Part shown: piece by piece, positions 27,401 through 37,681 of the stretch
How positions within the stretch are numbered: the first letter of the stretch is position 1
Layout of the letters: each line of letters opens with the position of its first letter
Origin: Hydractinia symbiolongicarpus
Lineage: Eukaryota > Cnidaria > Hydrozoa > Anthoathecata > Hydractiniidae
NCBI RefSeq assembly: GCF_029227915.1
Contig: NC_079884.1
Span: forward strand, 10,664,001 to 10,728,000
DNA length: 64,000 nt
Direction: 5' to 3'
Position numbers and translations under genes: made by a program
Notes under the pieces: model-generated
Told to the model about the DNA's origin: nothing
What the model saw: only the letters and a program-made list of their open reading frames with translations
The model's database searches: none

Positions 27401-28338
27401 ACTTCTTTTTCCGACTGAAAGTTAGTTCATCTTTAATCATTGGTACAGGCCTTGGTGGAGAATTCATAATTCTGGACAGACTAAATTAAAGAAGTTAAGG
27501 AGAAATACTTAGGTAATAATAACAGTTTGTGTTCTAGGAGGTTTATAAAAATAATAGGCTATACATTTAAAAACAAAGGAGCTAAGGTATCTCACCTGAA
27601 AAAAATCTTTAAAAATGCATTCCTTGTGAAAACCTACGTCTTATTATAAACCTCGTAGATACACAATTTGTACAACAGCAAGTAAAATCAAATTATTCTC
27701 CACATGTATGAAAGTGTGACCACACACTATTCATGACTAAAAGTCTAAAGCACCCTTTTTGTGTGACCACACACTATTCATGACTAAAAGTCTAAAGCAC
27801 CATTTTTGTGTGACCACACACTATTCATGACTAAAAGTCTAAAGCACCCTTTTTGTGTGACCACAAACTATTCATGGCTAAGTCTAAAGCAGGCTTTTCA
27901 ATTGCTCTTTATTTTTCTTTTTTGATTCCTTTTTTTTAGGATTACTTCCCAAAAGCAAATGCAGTAGCGTCTTCATGTGGTTAGCCTTGCTAATTTTGAG
28001 AGATATACTCTGTGAATTATTTCCAGGAGGGACCACAAAGGCGATTTTAGAATGTTAAAGCTTCCATTTGAGCTAGCAAACGAGTTTGAGGTAAGTTATG
28101 ATCTGTAAATTGTACTGTAAACTGTATAAAAAATTGAATTTTAGAATGAGTAACATCAAACAAATAAGTTTACTTTTTTATCTTTTTAAGTGAAAATTTT
28201 AAACACATCAATTAATCAAATATGGGTTAAAGTACTGTATAAACAAACTACAGTGAGTGCATACCTTCTCTGCAATTTTTTGAAATTCTAGCCAAAAGAA
28301 ATCCTCTTCAAGTAATAGTGACTTCAACTTTTTGTTAA
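15474..28338 (-). CDS. ANAPC2: anaphase-promoting complex subunit 2 (cullin-like scaffold)
   Basis: Eighteen exons join in phase on the minus strand: 28265-28338, 24508-24623, 24296-24420, 23386-23573, 22789-22909, 22272-22368, 22041-22107, 21505-21560, 19963-20106, 19445-19517, 19054-19153, 18796-18941, 18023-18241, 17839-17930, 17343-17512, 16603-16755, 16093-16166 and 15474-15683. They encode about 741 residues; the vertebrate protein is about 820, so roughly 80 N-terminal residues are missing, which an exon at 41790-41992 may supply. APC2 is the cullin-type scaffold of the APC/C ubiquitin ligase and holds APC11 and the E2. Recognisable stretches are FENRLLHPAVNTDDI, RTADIINILVNIYGSQDMFV, RRFGEHHLHFCDIMLKD, EWNLTDLSKEMN and the C-terminal winged-helix ending LLYVGGMYKLPK. 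A Lys/Asp-rich insert follows residue KDEMDKS. Its largest intron (24624-28264) contains the whole PKMYT1 gene. Confidence 0.95.
18975..18987. repeat. G13 homopolymer in an ANAPC2 intron
   Basis: Thirteen consecutive G in an otherwise AT-rich intron. It is a likely length-variable tract. Confidence 0.9.
23697..23890. repeat. minisatellite in an ANAPC2 intron
   Basis: Six to seven degenerate copies of a unit of about 25 bp built on AAGTAAAATACTTCAAGCGTT, followed by AGAA. It lies within the 23574-24295 intron. Confidence 0.8.
25923..27467 (-). CDS. PKMYT1: Myt1 kinase, membrane-associated Cdc2-inhibitory kinase
   Basis: A single uninterrupted frame of 514 codons. Myt1 phosphorylates the Thr14/Tyr15 pair of CDK1 at ER/Golgi membranes and so holds cells before mitosis. 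A Ser/Pro-rich N-terminus (1-85) is followed by a full kinase domain (about 90-340): P-loop GTGSFGEV 97-104, AVKK Lys119, catalytic HMDLKSANMFL with Asp212, DFG 230-232 and GDAKYLAPE near 248-256. The H-x-D form with the KSAN loop is that of the Wee1/Myt1 group. A hydrophobic helix at about 353-375 (PILYLITLMSLMLSYVLNIF) is the membrane tether that separates Myt1 from Wee1. A Pro/Ser-rich tail with RSRLF follows. The coding region has no intron and the gene lies in an ANAPC2 intron on the same strand. An acceptor-like site just upstream (27480-27490) could mark a 5' UTR intron. Confidence 0.96.
   Translation of the reverse strand: MNSPPRPVPMIKDELTFSRKKKSNGFHENSFTPRSPIKSAPPISRIFRNRKPSTPGAHAVSFRQSQIKGDVNIQSPLYKTFDQLFFDQCFTKLTRLGTGSFGEVWKVQSKEDGKLYAVKKSRERFRGDFDRKQRLEEVNKNELIPHHKNCVHFFKAWEELDHLYIQTELCEMSLKDYAESVQFIEEKEIWNMIVDLCNGLKNLHDADFVHMDLKSANMFLGRDGFYKIGDFGLVVELTRDLSNVMDGDAKYLAPEIMEGHFSKAADIFSLGITILELACSLELPKGGVLWHTLREGKLPIEFTEGLSDDLIVFITRAMDPNYLTRPSINEIVKMCSVVRAQKMRHNIGYMSSIFRPILYLITLMSLMLSYVLNIFNHQEKKKFRPQSITPPPFPESLLVGPVGNAFHGHESLVQNATPEDINAYQRDNSSPFPQPSPFFQPVSNKRETNLWNYSPTDLNFCSSPRLSDCSPSTSPMSDRLVRSRLFTCISSDDEEDVCEFPKVPKNLFDDFSDE
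27714..27892. repeat. 47-bp tandem minisatellite
   Basis: Four consecutive copies start at 27714, 27761, 27808 and 27855. The unit begins GTGTGACCACACACTATTCA and ends TAAAGCACCCTTTTT. The last copy is degenerate and cut short. It lies upstream of PKMYT1, inside the ANAPC2 intron. There is no spacer/repeat alternation, so it is not CRISPR-like. Confidence 0.92.
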
Positions 28339-28714
28339 CTAAACAGAAAATAAATAATGATGTATTTCCATTTTGTTAAGGCCTACATTGTTGTTCATAT
28401 GGGGAAAAAATTTCTTCCCATGCCAATAGACACTAATAGTCTATGCTGTTGTGATACTAATAAAGTTCCTGGTAACTGATGTGTTAAAAAAAATAAAGAA
28501 CAGAAGAAAAATTTACCAAAGGGTGTTTATTTGTGTTTTGGGTACATTTTAATGAACTGCAAATGAATGGGTTACTTGAAAAAGGAAATTAAAGATAAAA
28601 GTCAGAGAAAAACTCATCAACACATACACAGAATATAAACTGGATCACCTGACATGGTAACCAAATGTTCAACAAAATTGTTTTAACAATAAAAATATTA
28701 GAAAATTAAATTAG

Positions 28715-28865
28715 AGTTAATAGGAAGTTTTAACGTCCTTGGGGATTCTATCCTAATGGCTGGTATAACATTCACTCGCCCATATTGAATCGCTACCAAG
28801 GAGAATCACACCCCGGTCCGCCGCACAAAGAACGCAAGTTACAACCACTAAGCTACGACGCCATT
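28715..28865 (-). mobile_element. tRNA-derived SINE
   Basis: Read on the minus strand from about 28863, the sequence starts like a tRNA: GGCGTCG followed by an A-box match TAGCTTAGTGGTT. About 35 bases later comes a B-box-like GGGGTGTGATTCTCC. The segment continues into an unrelated body and an AT-rich tail near 28715. The acceptor stem does not close and no CCA-side partner is present, so it is a SINE head rather than a working tRNA gene. An internal Pol III promoter is inferred. Confidence 0.6.
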
Positions 28866-30900
28866 AAACAACCACTAATCTATAACCATTAACAACTAGC
28901 AACAACTATGCTGAATTTATTAAAAAAAAAAAAAATGAGCAACACGAAAGTCAAATATAAAATGAAAAACTTTGTTGACATGAAAACCCTAAATCTATAT
29001 TTTTGAAGTGCAATAAGAAATGTTTTAGCTACTAGGGATGTAATACTTTATTCAGTTACAGTTTTACATTTTCAAAGGGCTCAAAATAACGACAATATGG
29101 CTGTGACTTAGGGATCATCCAATTCGTCTCTTTATATACCAACTCATGAATTTGTTGCATTTGTCTTAAAGGGAACCCAAGGTGTAAAATGATGTTGGAC
29201 TTATATTATAGAGCTTTAAAAGTTGATTAACAAGTCTTTTTAATGTTTTTAAAAAGCTCTTTTCGTTCTTAACATATTCACACTTAAAGAATTCCAGATT
29301 TAATTATGCTGCATTAATTATGTTGTCATATTAAGTAATAGCAAATTTTAATATTTTCTGTCATCAGTAATTTTAGACCTGTTAAGGGAAGTGCATTCAA
29401 ACTTTATCAATGCATAGATCTTATAAGGTTAAATTGTTGACATAAATTTTTTGCCAAAATGACACTCATTTAACAATATTTTTATATATATAGTTGTCGT
29501 TCGGAAAATTGAACTTAAAAAAAAAAACTTAAAATAATTATCATAACATTGGTATGAGCTGCTGTGCGACTTTCCATAATTTAATTTGCGTTATTGTTTA
29601 TTCCACAAGTAGTTATATACCAGTCTTGTTCATGAATTAACACGCCATGTGAAATTCGGGCGTGCTCTTTATCACACGCCTTGTCCTACTTAGTACACAC
29701 GCCAAGCAGAACTGAGCTATTATAGAGTAATCCCTTACCCAAACTTTACATAATTATTCTTCCGTGTTAAAATGTATCTCTAAAATGTATTTCTATTAAA
29801 TACCCGCCTTCATTAAAATTGCTGACGTGAGATACATTTCAAATGTTTTGCGTCGGCATGGCAAAAAATTTCGTCATTAACCTCGTATTGATCTCCTTAA
29901 GACAATGACAAATGGAAATGAAGTACAAGTCCTATTGACATACCTTCCCGATGGTGTACTTCTTAAGTTAATAGTTCTGTCCTAACTAGCTCTCTATGTT
30001 TTAAGATAAACTGATTAGGAAGTAAGTTGTACATGTGCTATTTACGAATGGAAGGTCAGGGCATCATTAAGTTAAATATCGCAGAAGTCGCCGGTGACAT
30101 GCTTCAAAAATGTTTGTCACATGCACAGTTCAATGCAAAGCAAAACTGTACAGGAGACTCAATTGTCTTTGCAGAACATCTGTTCTCACAAAACCAAGGG
30201 CGGTGCTGATTTATTGCCTGCTGTGTCGTGTGGGAGACAGAACTTCTGGACTTTTTTTTAAAAAGATATACAATTTTTTCGATTATTATTACTAAACATA
30301 TTTGATTTCTTTTCCCCCTTTTAAAAAGTTTTTTTAAACTTTATTGAACATGTTTTTTCTTTGGTATTAGTACATCACGAGAACATTCGTCCTAAAGCTG
30401 TATTAAGGTACAGGACACCTAACCACTCCCATGTTCTGGTTAAATTTAACTTGCATAGGTGCGCACTCTTCTCGCAGTATTCTCTGTGACGATGAAGGTT
30501 GGACTGACCTGTCGCATGGTTTCAAATGGTCTTCCGTCTTTCGTTCGAGTCTCAGTGTAATGCACCAGCCGAGCATAACAGTGTCAGCATGAAGGAAAGG
30601 GCAGACTTTAATGTTCTCTATACCTTACATTCTTCATAATAACACCATTCATTTAAATTTCACAACAAAATTACAAGGGCAATTTTTTTGCCAACTACTA
30701 TGCTTCAAAAACTCCGCGCTGTCGCTCTCCCGAATGTAATAATTGCACGCCAAAATCATAAGCTAGGTGTGCGATACTGATCGCACGCCTGAATTAGTAT
30801 TTCATTGTATGGAAATCGTTTCATAAATTTTTACATCATTTCATAATCGTATTATAAAACAAGTTAAATGTTTCATTTTTTTCGAAAAGATTTTATCCAG
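28866..30900. other. no gene recognised; dispersed repeat fragments
   Basis: If the exon at 41790-41992 belongs to ANAPC2, this stretch is intron. It holds a TTAAAGGGAACCCAAGG phrase at about 29176 that recurs (TTAAAGGGAACCCGAGG) near 49211. GC-richer fragments with ACGCC/GGCGTG motifs lie around 29640-29705 and 30735-30800. Short frames at 30027-30295 overlap in different phases and are not supported. Confidence 0.5.
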
Positions 30901-30903
30901 TAA

Positions 30904-30925
30904 GGGATCGTCCACAAATTTCGTC
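30904..30925 (+). repeat. left terminal inverted repeat of the 7-kb transposon
   Basis: 22 bp, exact reverse complement of 37945-37966. Preceded by TAA. Confidence 0.9.
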
Positions 30926-31082
30926 CCATTAACGAGACGCTATAAGACGAAAAAGTTAAAAAAAATTCGTCTCGTTTTGTTCTTAATTGAAATTGAGACG
31001 ATTTAAAAATCGTCTCATAAATATCAGGAGACGATATTTTGTGAATTCGTCTCAGAATAAAAAAAGTGGAACAAAATATTTT

Positions 31083-31235
31083 AAGACGAATTGAGACGAA
31101 TTGAGACGCTGCGGTAAAATCACGGAGACGAATTGAGACGAATTAAGACGCTGCGGTAAAATCACGGAGACGAATTGAGACGAATTAAGACGCTGCGGTA
31201 AAATCACGGAGACGAATTGAGACGAACTAAGACGA
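31083..31235. repeat. left subterminal array, 42-bp tandem unit
   Basis: Three full units and a partial one. Each unit contains GAGACGAATTGAGACGAATT, then AAGACGCTGCGGTAAAATCACG. The AGACGAA core recurs throughout the first 330 bp of the element. Such subterminal repeats are usual transposase binding sites. That role is inferred here. Confidence 0.85.
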
Positions 31236-31294
31236 CAGGGTTTCTTAAACACGAAAATTTATTTAAAAAGCTAGTGTTTTTTAAAGTGGTTTTA

Positions 31295-33400
31295 ATGTAT
31301 TCAGATATTTCAGATAGCGACAGCGACCTAGATTGGTTGTTTACGGACGATTCTTTGTCCGATGATGAAAATGAAGATTACATCAACGAAATTTTACAAT
31401 GCGGTAAATATTTATTTTTATCTCGTCGTAAAATTTTCAGCAACGGTCTTGAAAACAAAAAAATATATAATTGCCCAATTTATCTTGTGATTTTTCCGTA
31501 GTCATGAGAAAAAAACTACTATAATTATAAAACTATATATTTTCTTTATTCGTAAATTTAAAGCTCGATGATGCAAAATCTTTAAAAGATTTGTTGTTTT
31601 TTTACCAACAACACACAAATATTCGAAAAACCTCACTATTTTAACTTTTCTCTTCGCACATGCCGGTGTGAGCATAAGAAGTAAATAATAGCAATTGAAG
31701 TTTGTTGCGATATTGCTTCTGAAAATTACGAAAAAAAACTATTTTTGCTTTATTATTTTTGTCAACTTGCACTGTTATATTAACTTAATGTATAATTATA
31801 CTTATACAATTGATTATGGTGGGCTGCACATTGCAAAAAAAAAATTATTAACAATTTTATGTGACAGAAACGGCTTGTCAGAAGCAAATAATGTTCCGCA
31901 AAAAAACTGTGTGACGTGCGGTTGCATTACGTAAAATGATTTCAGACAAATTAGATAGCCGCTTGTTTAGACACTCAGTTGAGCAGCCTAGTGCCCATGG
32001 ATTAAGATTTGAATCATTTTTTGTAAACTATCACAAAAAAAAATCAAATGGATAAACTTTTTTCCTTTAGCCTTCAATTTTGTCAATTCAATACGCGATT
32101 TGTTTTATAAAAACTGCGTTTTTAAGAGCGTTGAGGCTGAGATTTTGCCAATAATTAAGAACATATTAAAAACGTACTCAACCTGAATTCCTTCACAGAT
32201 TATAAGAACAAAATAATGTATTCCAGTAATCTTTTTTTGTTTGCTTGAATTTTTTATATTTTGTGCTGGACTTAAACATATTATCTCATGTATATAAATA
32301 CATAAATTTCAGAAACTTTGGGAAAAATATATCAATAAGAACAAATAGAGGCTAAATTCTGAAGTCGTGTTCTTACTATTAAGAACAAAATAAGAATAAA
32401 ACAGACTGAAAGTCTCAAAAGTAAGAATAGCCAGCCTCAAGTCAGATTTTACTAAATAAACATTAATAAACTTGTTTAGTAATCACTCGCGTCATTATTA
32501 TCACGTTTAGTAGAAGCCACCAACGTCATGCATGTAAACTATCTTCTTCATCTTTTGCAACAAGAAAAAAAAATTAAAAATGTTTATAACGTCGTTGCAA
32601 TTGCAGATGGAGGCCCCGACTGGTCAACAAAAGCAGTAGTTAACCTGATGTCGTTGGGTTATTTGTGGTTGAATTTACGTTTAGATTGTTTGATCGTTCA
32701 ATGTTACGCTCCGGGGCACTCCCGTTTTAATCCTATAGAAAGATGTTGGTCTTTCCTCACCCAGCAGCTGGTAGGAGTAACGCTTCCCGTTGAGGTTGAT
32801 GGAAAAACACCTAATCCAAATGATTCTGAAAAATGGTTAAACGTCCTCGACAATGCTGCAACGGTTTGCTCAAAGTTTTGGAACAATAAAATATATGATG
32901 GTTTTCCAATAAAAGTAGAAACCTTCCTATCTACAAATCCGTTGCTGAAGGATATCAAGTGCGCGCACGATACTATCAAAAGATTTTGTGTTGCATCCAG
33001 AAAATCGATAAAATCATCTGTTGAATTTACAGAGCTACAACAGAAATACCGCTTTTTCGTGAAGCATTGTACGAGGAAAGCGTATCAAATTGAGTTTGTA
33101 CGTTGTACTAGCACAGATTGTGACCATTGCTCATCCTTGCCACTTCGGAAGAACCAATTTTTAGACGTGATAAGAGAATTTGGAGGCACGTGTCCAACAC
33201 CACAACATAGTGATTTTTTTGCAGGTCACTATAAAACGCTCATCGAGATGGTACAGTCACAACTATGCCGAAATATTTCTAGTGCATCGCGCATCATGCC
33301 CTGCCTTACAACAAAATATGATGTCTGCAATCATGGCTGCAGATACGCTTTTTTTTCAGAAGCAGACAAAACCCGACACATGAGGTTAATGGACCATTAA
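31295..33400 (+). pseudogene. truncated DDE-type transposase
   Basis: An acidic leader exon (31295-31403: MYSDISDSDSDLDWLF and on, ending at a GTAAAT donor, phase 1) can join in phase to an acceptor at about 32519. It then runs into a 290-codon frame (32528-33400). That frame has VVAIADGGPDWSTK with a candidate catalytic Asp and, 44 residues later, QCYAPGHSRFNPIERCW with the candidate catalytic Glu. This is the same layout as D..DN..H / PDLNPIE in IS630/Tc1-type enzymes. The C-terminus has paired Cys (CTSTDCDHC) and a C2H2-like finger (C267, C271, H284, H290). The spliced product lacks any DNA-binding domain and the first catalytic Asp region, and sequence 31404-32500 shows no coding frame for them. 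An internally deleted transposase is the likeliest reading. Confidence 0.65.
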
Positions 33401-33996
33401 TGGACATATTTGCTACTCGGGCTACTTAAGGCCAGTCCTTTTTTATTTCGGGGTCATTTTCAATATCTCAAGTTATGAAGAATCTGGCATAATTTATTGG
33501 GCACCATATTATATGTAAAGTAAAACGCAGAATTCAACTTTTCTGAAAAATTTCGATGGCGTCATAGACCAAAAACGCCCTTTATCCGCGTTTTTTTCCA
33601 AGCGGTTTTCCAAAAGACAAAGCGCAAAAAGATCTGGGGACGAGATTGCAGGATTATTTCGATAAAAAGGCGCGAACAGTGTAAACCAAGGGTTTTAGCT
33701 TAGAGTGGAGACTAGCTATAGCTATATGATATACATTATTTAATATTTTTTTGGAAAAGTTCTTAATATTAATAAAGTTTTCTTTTGGATACGTTGCTGA
33801 AAGATTTGTTCTTAATTGTCGTCGATATATAGTAAAAACTAGCTAGCAAGCTAGCTATAGTTATAATTTTACGTGGTAGCGATATAAAGAAAAAGTAAGC
33901 AATATTCTTATATTTTTTGGACGCGAGACAGTCCGTCTTTCAGAAATACTTATTTATGTAGAGTGTATACAAATAGCTATCTACGCGTCCTTTTAG
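33401..33996. other. gap between the two transposon genes
   Basis: No gene. Near 33600-33655 is a half-copy of the CTGGGGACGAGATTGC fold-back family. TAGCTAGC-rich sequence around 33838-33860 precedes the BEN gene and may be its promoter region. Confidence 0.5.
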
Positions 33997-35821
33997 ATGG
34001 AGTACAAAGTTAAGTCCTCAGTCCAAGCCTTAGATCCCGAAACTAGGCATTGGCTTAATGCTGTAGTCGTAGAGAATAGTGGGGAGAGGCTGAAAGTTAC
34101 TTGGACAGGCTATGCAAAATCGTACGACTGTTGGCTTGACACAAACAATGTGAGGATGCCAATTCTAAAACGGTCGTTGGTATCAAGGAATGCCATCAAT
34201 TCAAAAAACTTCCCGTTATACAAGCACCCTAAATATTTACAAATGGGTCATATTATTTTTGACAGGGTTCGAAAAACAAAGTTCATTGTTGATGTTAACG
34301 ATGAATTTAACGCAAAGGTAAATAGATTCTATTTTTGTCATATCATAGTCACATTAAGAAAAGTGTATGCAAAAATGGTTTTTGTTTTCTATGTTTTCTT
34401 TTTTTTATCACGTTCGAATTCGATTTCATACAGAAGACGTTGCATTGTATCGCGTGAATGATGCATAATTTTGACAACACATGTTTTTTTTAAAGATATA
34501 TTGCAACTCTAGAATTACTAAGAAACAATTATTTAATTTTTATTAGAACAATAAGGCTGATATTTGTTGAAAATAAGAATAAAATAAGAACAATTTCAGA
34601 CTAAAAACACATATTTAATAAGCAAAAGGTTTATCCGGTAAAGAATATCTCCCAAAGCCCGTTTATTTAGACTTATCCAGTTTTTAAACTTTCCAAAACT
34701 TACTTTTTGCGAAGGTTACCACACGATGCGGCAACTCGGTCATGTACGAATACATGGAGGAAGCCAGTGAAGAGGAAGCCAGTGAAGAAGAGCCCACAGG
34801 TAATGTGGAAGATAGCGTAGCAGATTCTAGCAAAGAGATTACGGATGAGAGCCACCTACCAAGTGATCAACTAAAATCCTTGGACTTGGTATTTGCAACC
34901 AAAGCAGTCAAAAGCCTTTCACCGTATAAAACCTTGCCAGGCCTTTCACTATCTAAAACCTTGCCTGACCATTTACCATCCAAAACATCGCCTGATCATT
35001 CACCTTCTAAAACTTCGCCAGCCATTAATCTTTTGACTCCGGAAAATTTTCTTTTTAATATCACACCAGAATTACCGTCAATCGTGTCCACTTTAAAAAA
35101 TGATCCTGCTACCGTCTCCACAAGCTCTTTCATTGCTGATTGTGTTCAAAACATTCCAAATTTTAACATTGCCGACCATGAAATCGATTTTGAGTCCAAC
35201 AATCTGGCACAGGTAATCCACGAAACAAAAAGAAACACTGATTTGATACTGGGCCTGTGTCAGAAGTTGGACACAAAAGTAGACGCTATAAGCGCAAGAA
35301 CTGCTGTGCTTGAGAGTTACATCATGAAAAAAAGAAACTTATACGAGGCTAAAAATAAAATTTACCAGGAACCATTGCCCTTGCCAGCAACAATTACCCA
35401 GCCACCGAATAGTTATGTTGAGATGCTGGAAAATAATTTTGATCCGCTACTTTTCTTGCCCACAGAACATGATGACATGGGCATGGAGACCACGCATGTT
35501 GAAGCACGGCCGCAAGTCGCAACTCCGCAAGCCACACCACCCGTTGGTAAAAAAAACCCGCTACGCAAAATTAACCCATGCTCCGCGTTAATTAAAAAAG
35601 AGCTGGGTAAGCGTTTCACCCTTGCCGAATTAGCAGGTGGCAGGTTGAATGGTGGCAAAAATAAAAACGTGTTGTCACCACGAAGAATGGGAATAATTTT
35701 GCAGAAGGCCAGGAAGGAGCATAAGGAGGAATTTGAAAATAATATAAAAAACAATTTAAATGAAATCATTAACTCAAAATGTCGAAAGGCAAGTCAGAAA
35801 ATAAGGGACACCACGGATTGA
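33997..35821 (+). CDS. transposon-borne chromo/Tudor-like plus BEN-domain protein
   Basis: The coding sequence is join(33997..34317, 34715..35821), 475 residues. The donor is AAG|GTAAAT and the acceptor TTTTTGCGAAG, phase 0; the frame is open from the acceptor through the later Met at 34742. Residues about 1-55 form a chromo-barrel or Tudor-knot-like fold (VQALDPETRHWLNAVVVE, then VTWTGYAKSYDCWL), a methyl-lysine or nucleic-acid reader type. Residues 117-135 are Glu-rich. Residues 150-190 hold four KTLPG/SPSKTSPDH-like repeats. Residues about 275-320 look like a short coiled coil (LGLCQKLDTKVDAISAR). The last 90 residues resemble a BEN domain (CSALIKKELGKRFTLAELAG and a basic helix). BEN domains bind DNA and chromatin proteins. 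It lies inside the 7-kb transposon, so it is probably an accessory protein of the element rather than a host gene. The frame is intact. Confidence 0.8.
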
Positions 35822-36186
35822 TAAAATAAATAGACGAAATTATTTAGGTCAATTCTCACGTTCCGAACTTTTTTTTTCTCGCATTCTATAAAAAACCTTA
35901 GGCACAGAAAGGTCAAAGTAAAAGTGTTTTTGCATACGTATTTAGCTACGTATTTATGGACTGGTTTCTTATAAAAAAAACGTGCATAACGTAAAATGTT
36001 GAGATGATTGATTTCCTAAAACCGTGGAAATTTCAGATAAAATTTTTTAGCTCCTTATTCTGACTTGTCTTCGTATTTTAAGTTTTTATTTTAATATTGT
36101 TTGAAAAAGAATTTGTTCTAATTTATTCCGCGCTTTTTTATTCTCGCACTTTTTTTATTCCCTTACAAAATAAAATGTCTTACAAA

Positions 36187-36248
36187 ATAAATTTTAGATA
36201 TTTCTAACTATGATTTATCATAGTTAATAGAAATATCTAAAATTTATT
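36187..36248. repeat. 62-bp hairpin inside the transposon
   Basis: The left arm AATAAATTTTAGATATTTCT with ACTATGA is mirrored by TCATAGT and AGAAATATCTAAAATTTATT, with a 3-base bulge and a short loop. Confidence 0.85.
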
Positions 36249-37124
36249 AACTCCCTATTTTAACTTTTCTTCGGGTATAGGTTCAGCATGTTTATGTTTC
36301 TCATAACATACTTAAAAAAAGAATCAAACTGATAAAAAAAACGACAACTCACTCGCACGTGTGCTCTGACCCTCTGAAACCAATGAATGAATCACGATTC
36401 GAACACAGAGCAGAAGATAAAAATTGTTACATTTTTCTTCTTGAAAAATTCGAAAAGGACGGTTTCTCTTAGCTCCCCAACATAACATTTAAATGTATTA
36501 AGTTAAAAAGAGCTAATATACTGAAATGTACGAACCATTACAGGCAGAATACACCTAAATACACCTAAATACACCTGAGAACAAACATCTTGACATAAAT
36601 TTTGCTTTTATCCCTGATCTGTGTACTGGTTTCGTTTAGTTAATGAATACCATGTTAAGGCTATTTTCTACCTCAAGAAAATTTTCGGCGATTTTTGATT
36701 GGCTAATTTTAATGTTTTTCGATGATGTGACGTTTGCGGAGGAACGCCAGCCATTTCGAATATATCTCCCAGTAAAGACGAGCTATGTTTCGCATCTAAC
36801 TATCTATATTTAATATCTATATATTCCTTCCTAACAACATATTTAAAGAATCCTAATCTTAAAGAATATTTATGGCTAAATTCAGTTTCAGATATACTTA
36901 CCAGTAAATATCGAAAATAACTCAAGATTCCATCTGTCACGACCAATAATAATATTTTTTGTGAGATTTGTTTCGCTTTTCCACAACATAGTTCCAGCTT
37001 CGAACGACGAAGTTTGCTGTGATAAAATGTTGCCAAGTTTGATAAATATACAGACCGTAACATTCAACAATTGAACGAGTACAAACAATGTAGCTTAAGT
37101 TAATCAGTAGCTGTGCCACTGCTA

Positions 37125-37622
37125 GCCAGGAGACCCAGCGTAATTTTTCTTACCACCGGGAAATCGGAGTAGTTAAGGTGGGAAAATTACGCTGGGTCTC
37201 AAACGATTTTTCTGCGGCCAAAATCTGGCCGCGCTTTTTGATTGGCTAATTCTATTGTTCTCTGCTCACGTGATTATTATCGGGGAAAGCCCTTTTCATC
37301 CCGAATATTCCAGCGAGTGGTTTCACTCACCCTAACAAACATTAGTATTCTACAAAGTTTTTACCAAAGTAAGATTTGACCAAGCTTGGTAAACAACTCA
37401 CAGATAAATTAAAATGTCCTCCGAAGCGATTAGTCACATTGTTCGATTTAAACTCGGGGTTTCCGCTGAGTCATTCGTTCGCGTCTAAGCTTTAGTTTGA
37501 GAGAAACTCATTTTATCAACTGAAGAAGAAAGCTTAGTTAACTAGGCTATGCCACTGCCGTTCCGCTAGAACAATGGAATAATTTCTTTTTCACGGAACA
37601 AAATCACGCTGGGTCTCCTGGC
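37125..37622. mobile_element. nested 0.5-kb TIR element
   Basis: Ends GCCAGGAGACCCAGCGTAAT (left) and the inverted ATCACGCTGGGTCTCCTGGC (right) differ at one position. A third inverted copy, ATTACGCTGGGTCTC at 37187-37201, makes the left 75 bp a hairpin on its own. No coding frame. It sits in the right part of the 7-kb transposon, so it inserted after that element or travels with it. Confidence 0.7.
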
Positions 37623-37681
37623 CAAGATTTTTAAAGTTTCGTGTTAAACTCACGGAAGTGTTCGAAAATATTTTTCAACTT

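Noticed and set aside
27714-27892. Regular array that could suggest CRISPR
   Set aside because: Units are directly adjacent without unique spacers, and the genome is eukaryotic.
28800-28863. Working tRNA gene on the minus strand
   Set aside because: A- and B-box matches are present but the stems do not close; a SINE explains it better.
29640-30800. Possible TIR pair with GGCGTGCGAT-like ends
   Set aside because: The similarity is short and patchy, and the ends cannot be defined.
32704-32979. 91-codon minus-strand frame
   Set aside because: It is the shadow of the transposase frame.
35413-35769. 118-codon minus-strand frame
   Set aside because: It is the shadow of the BEN-domain exon.
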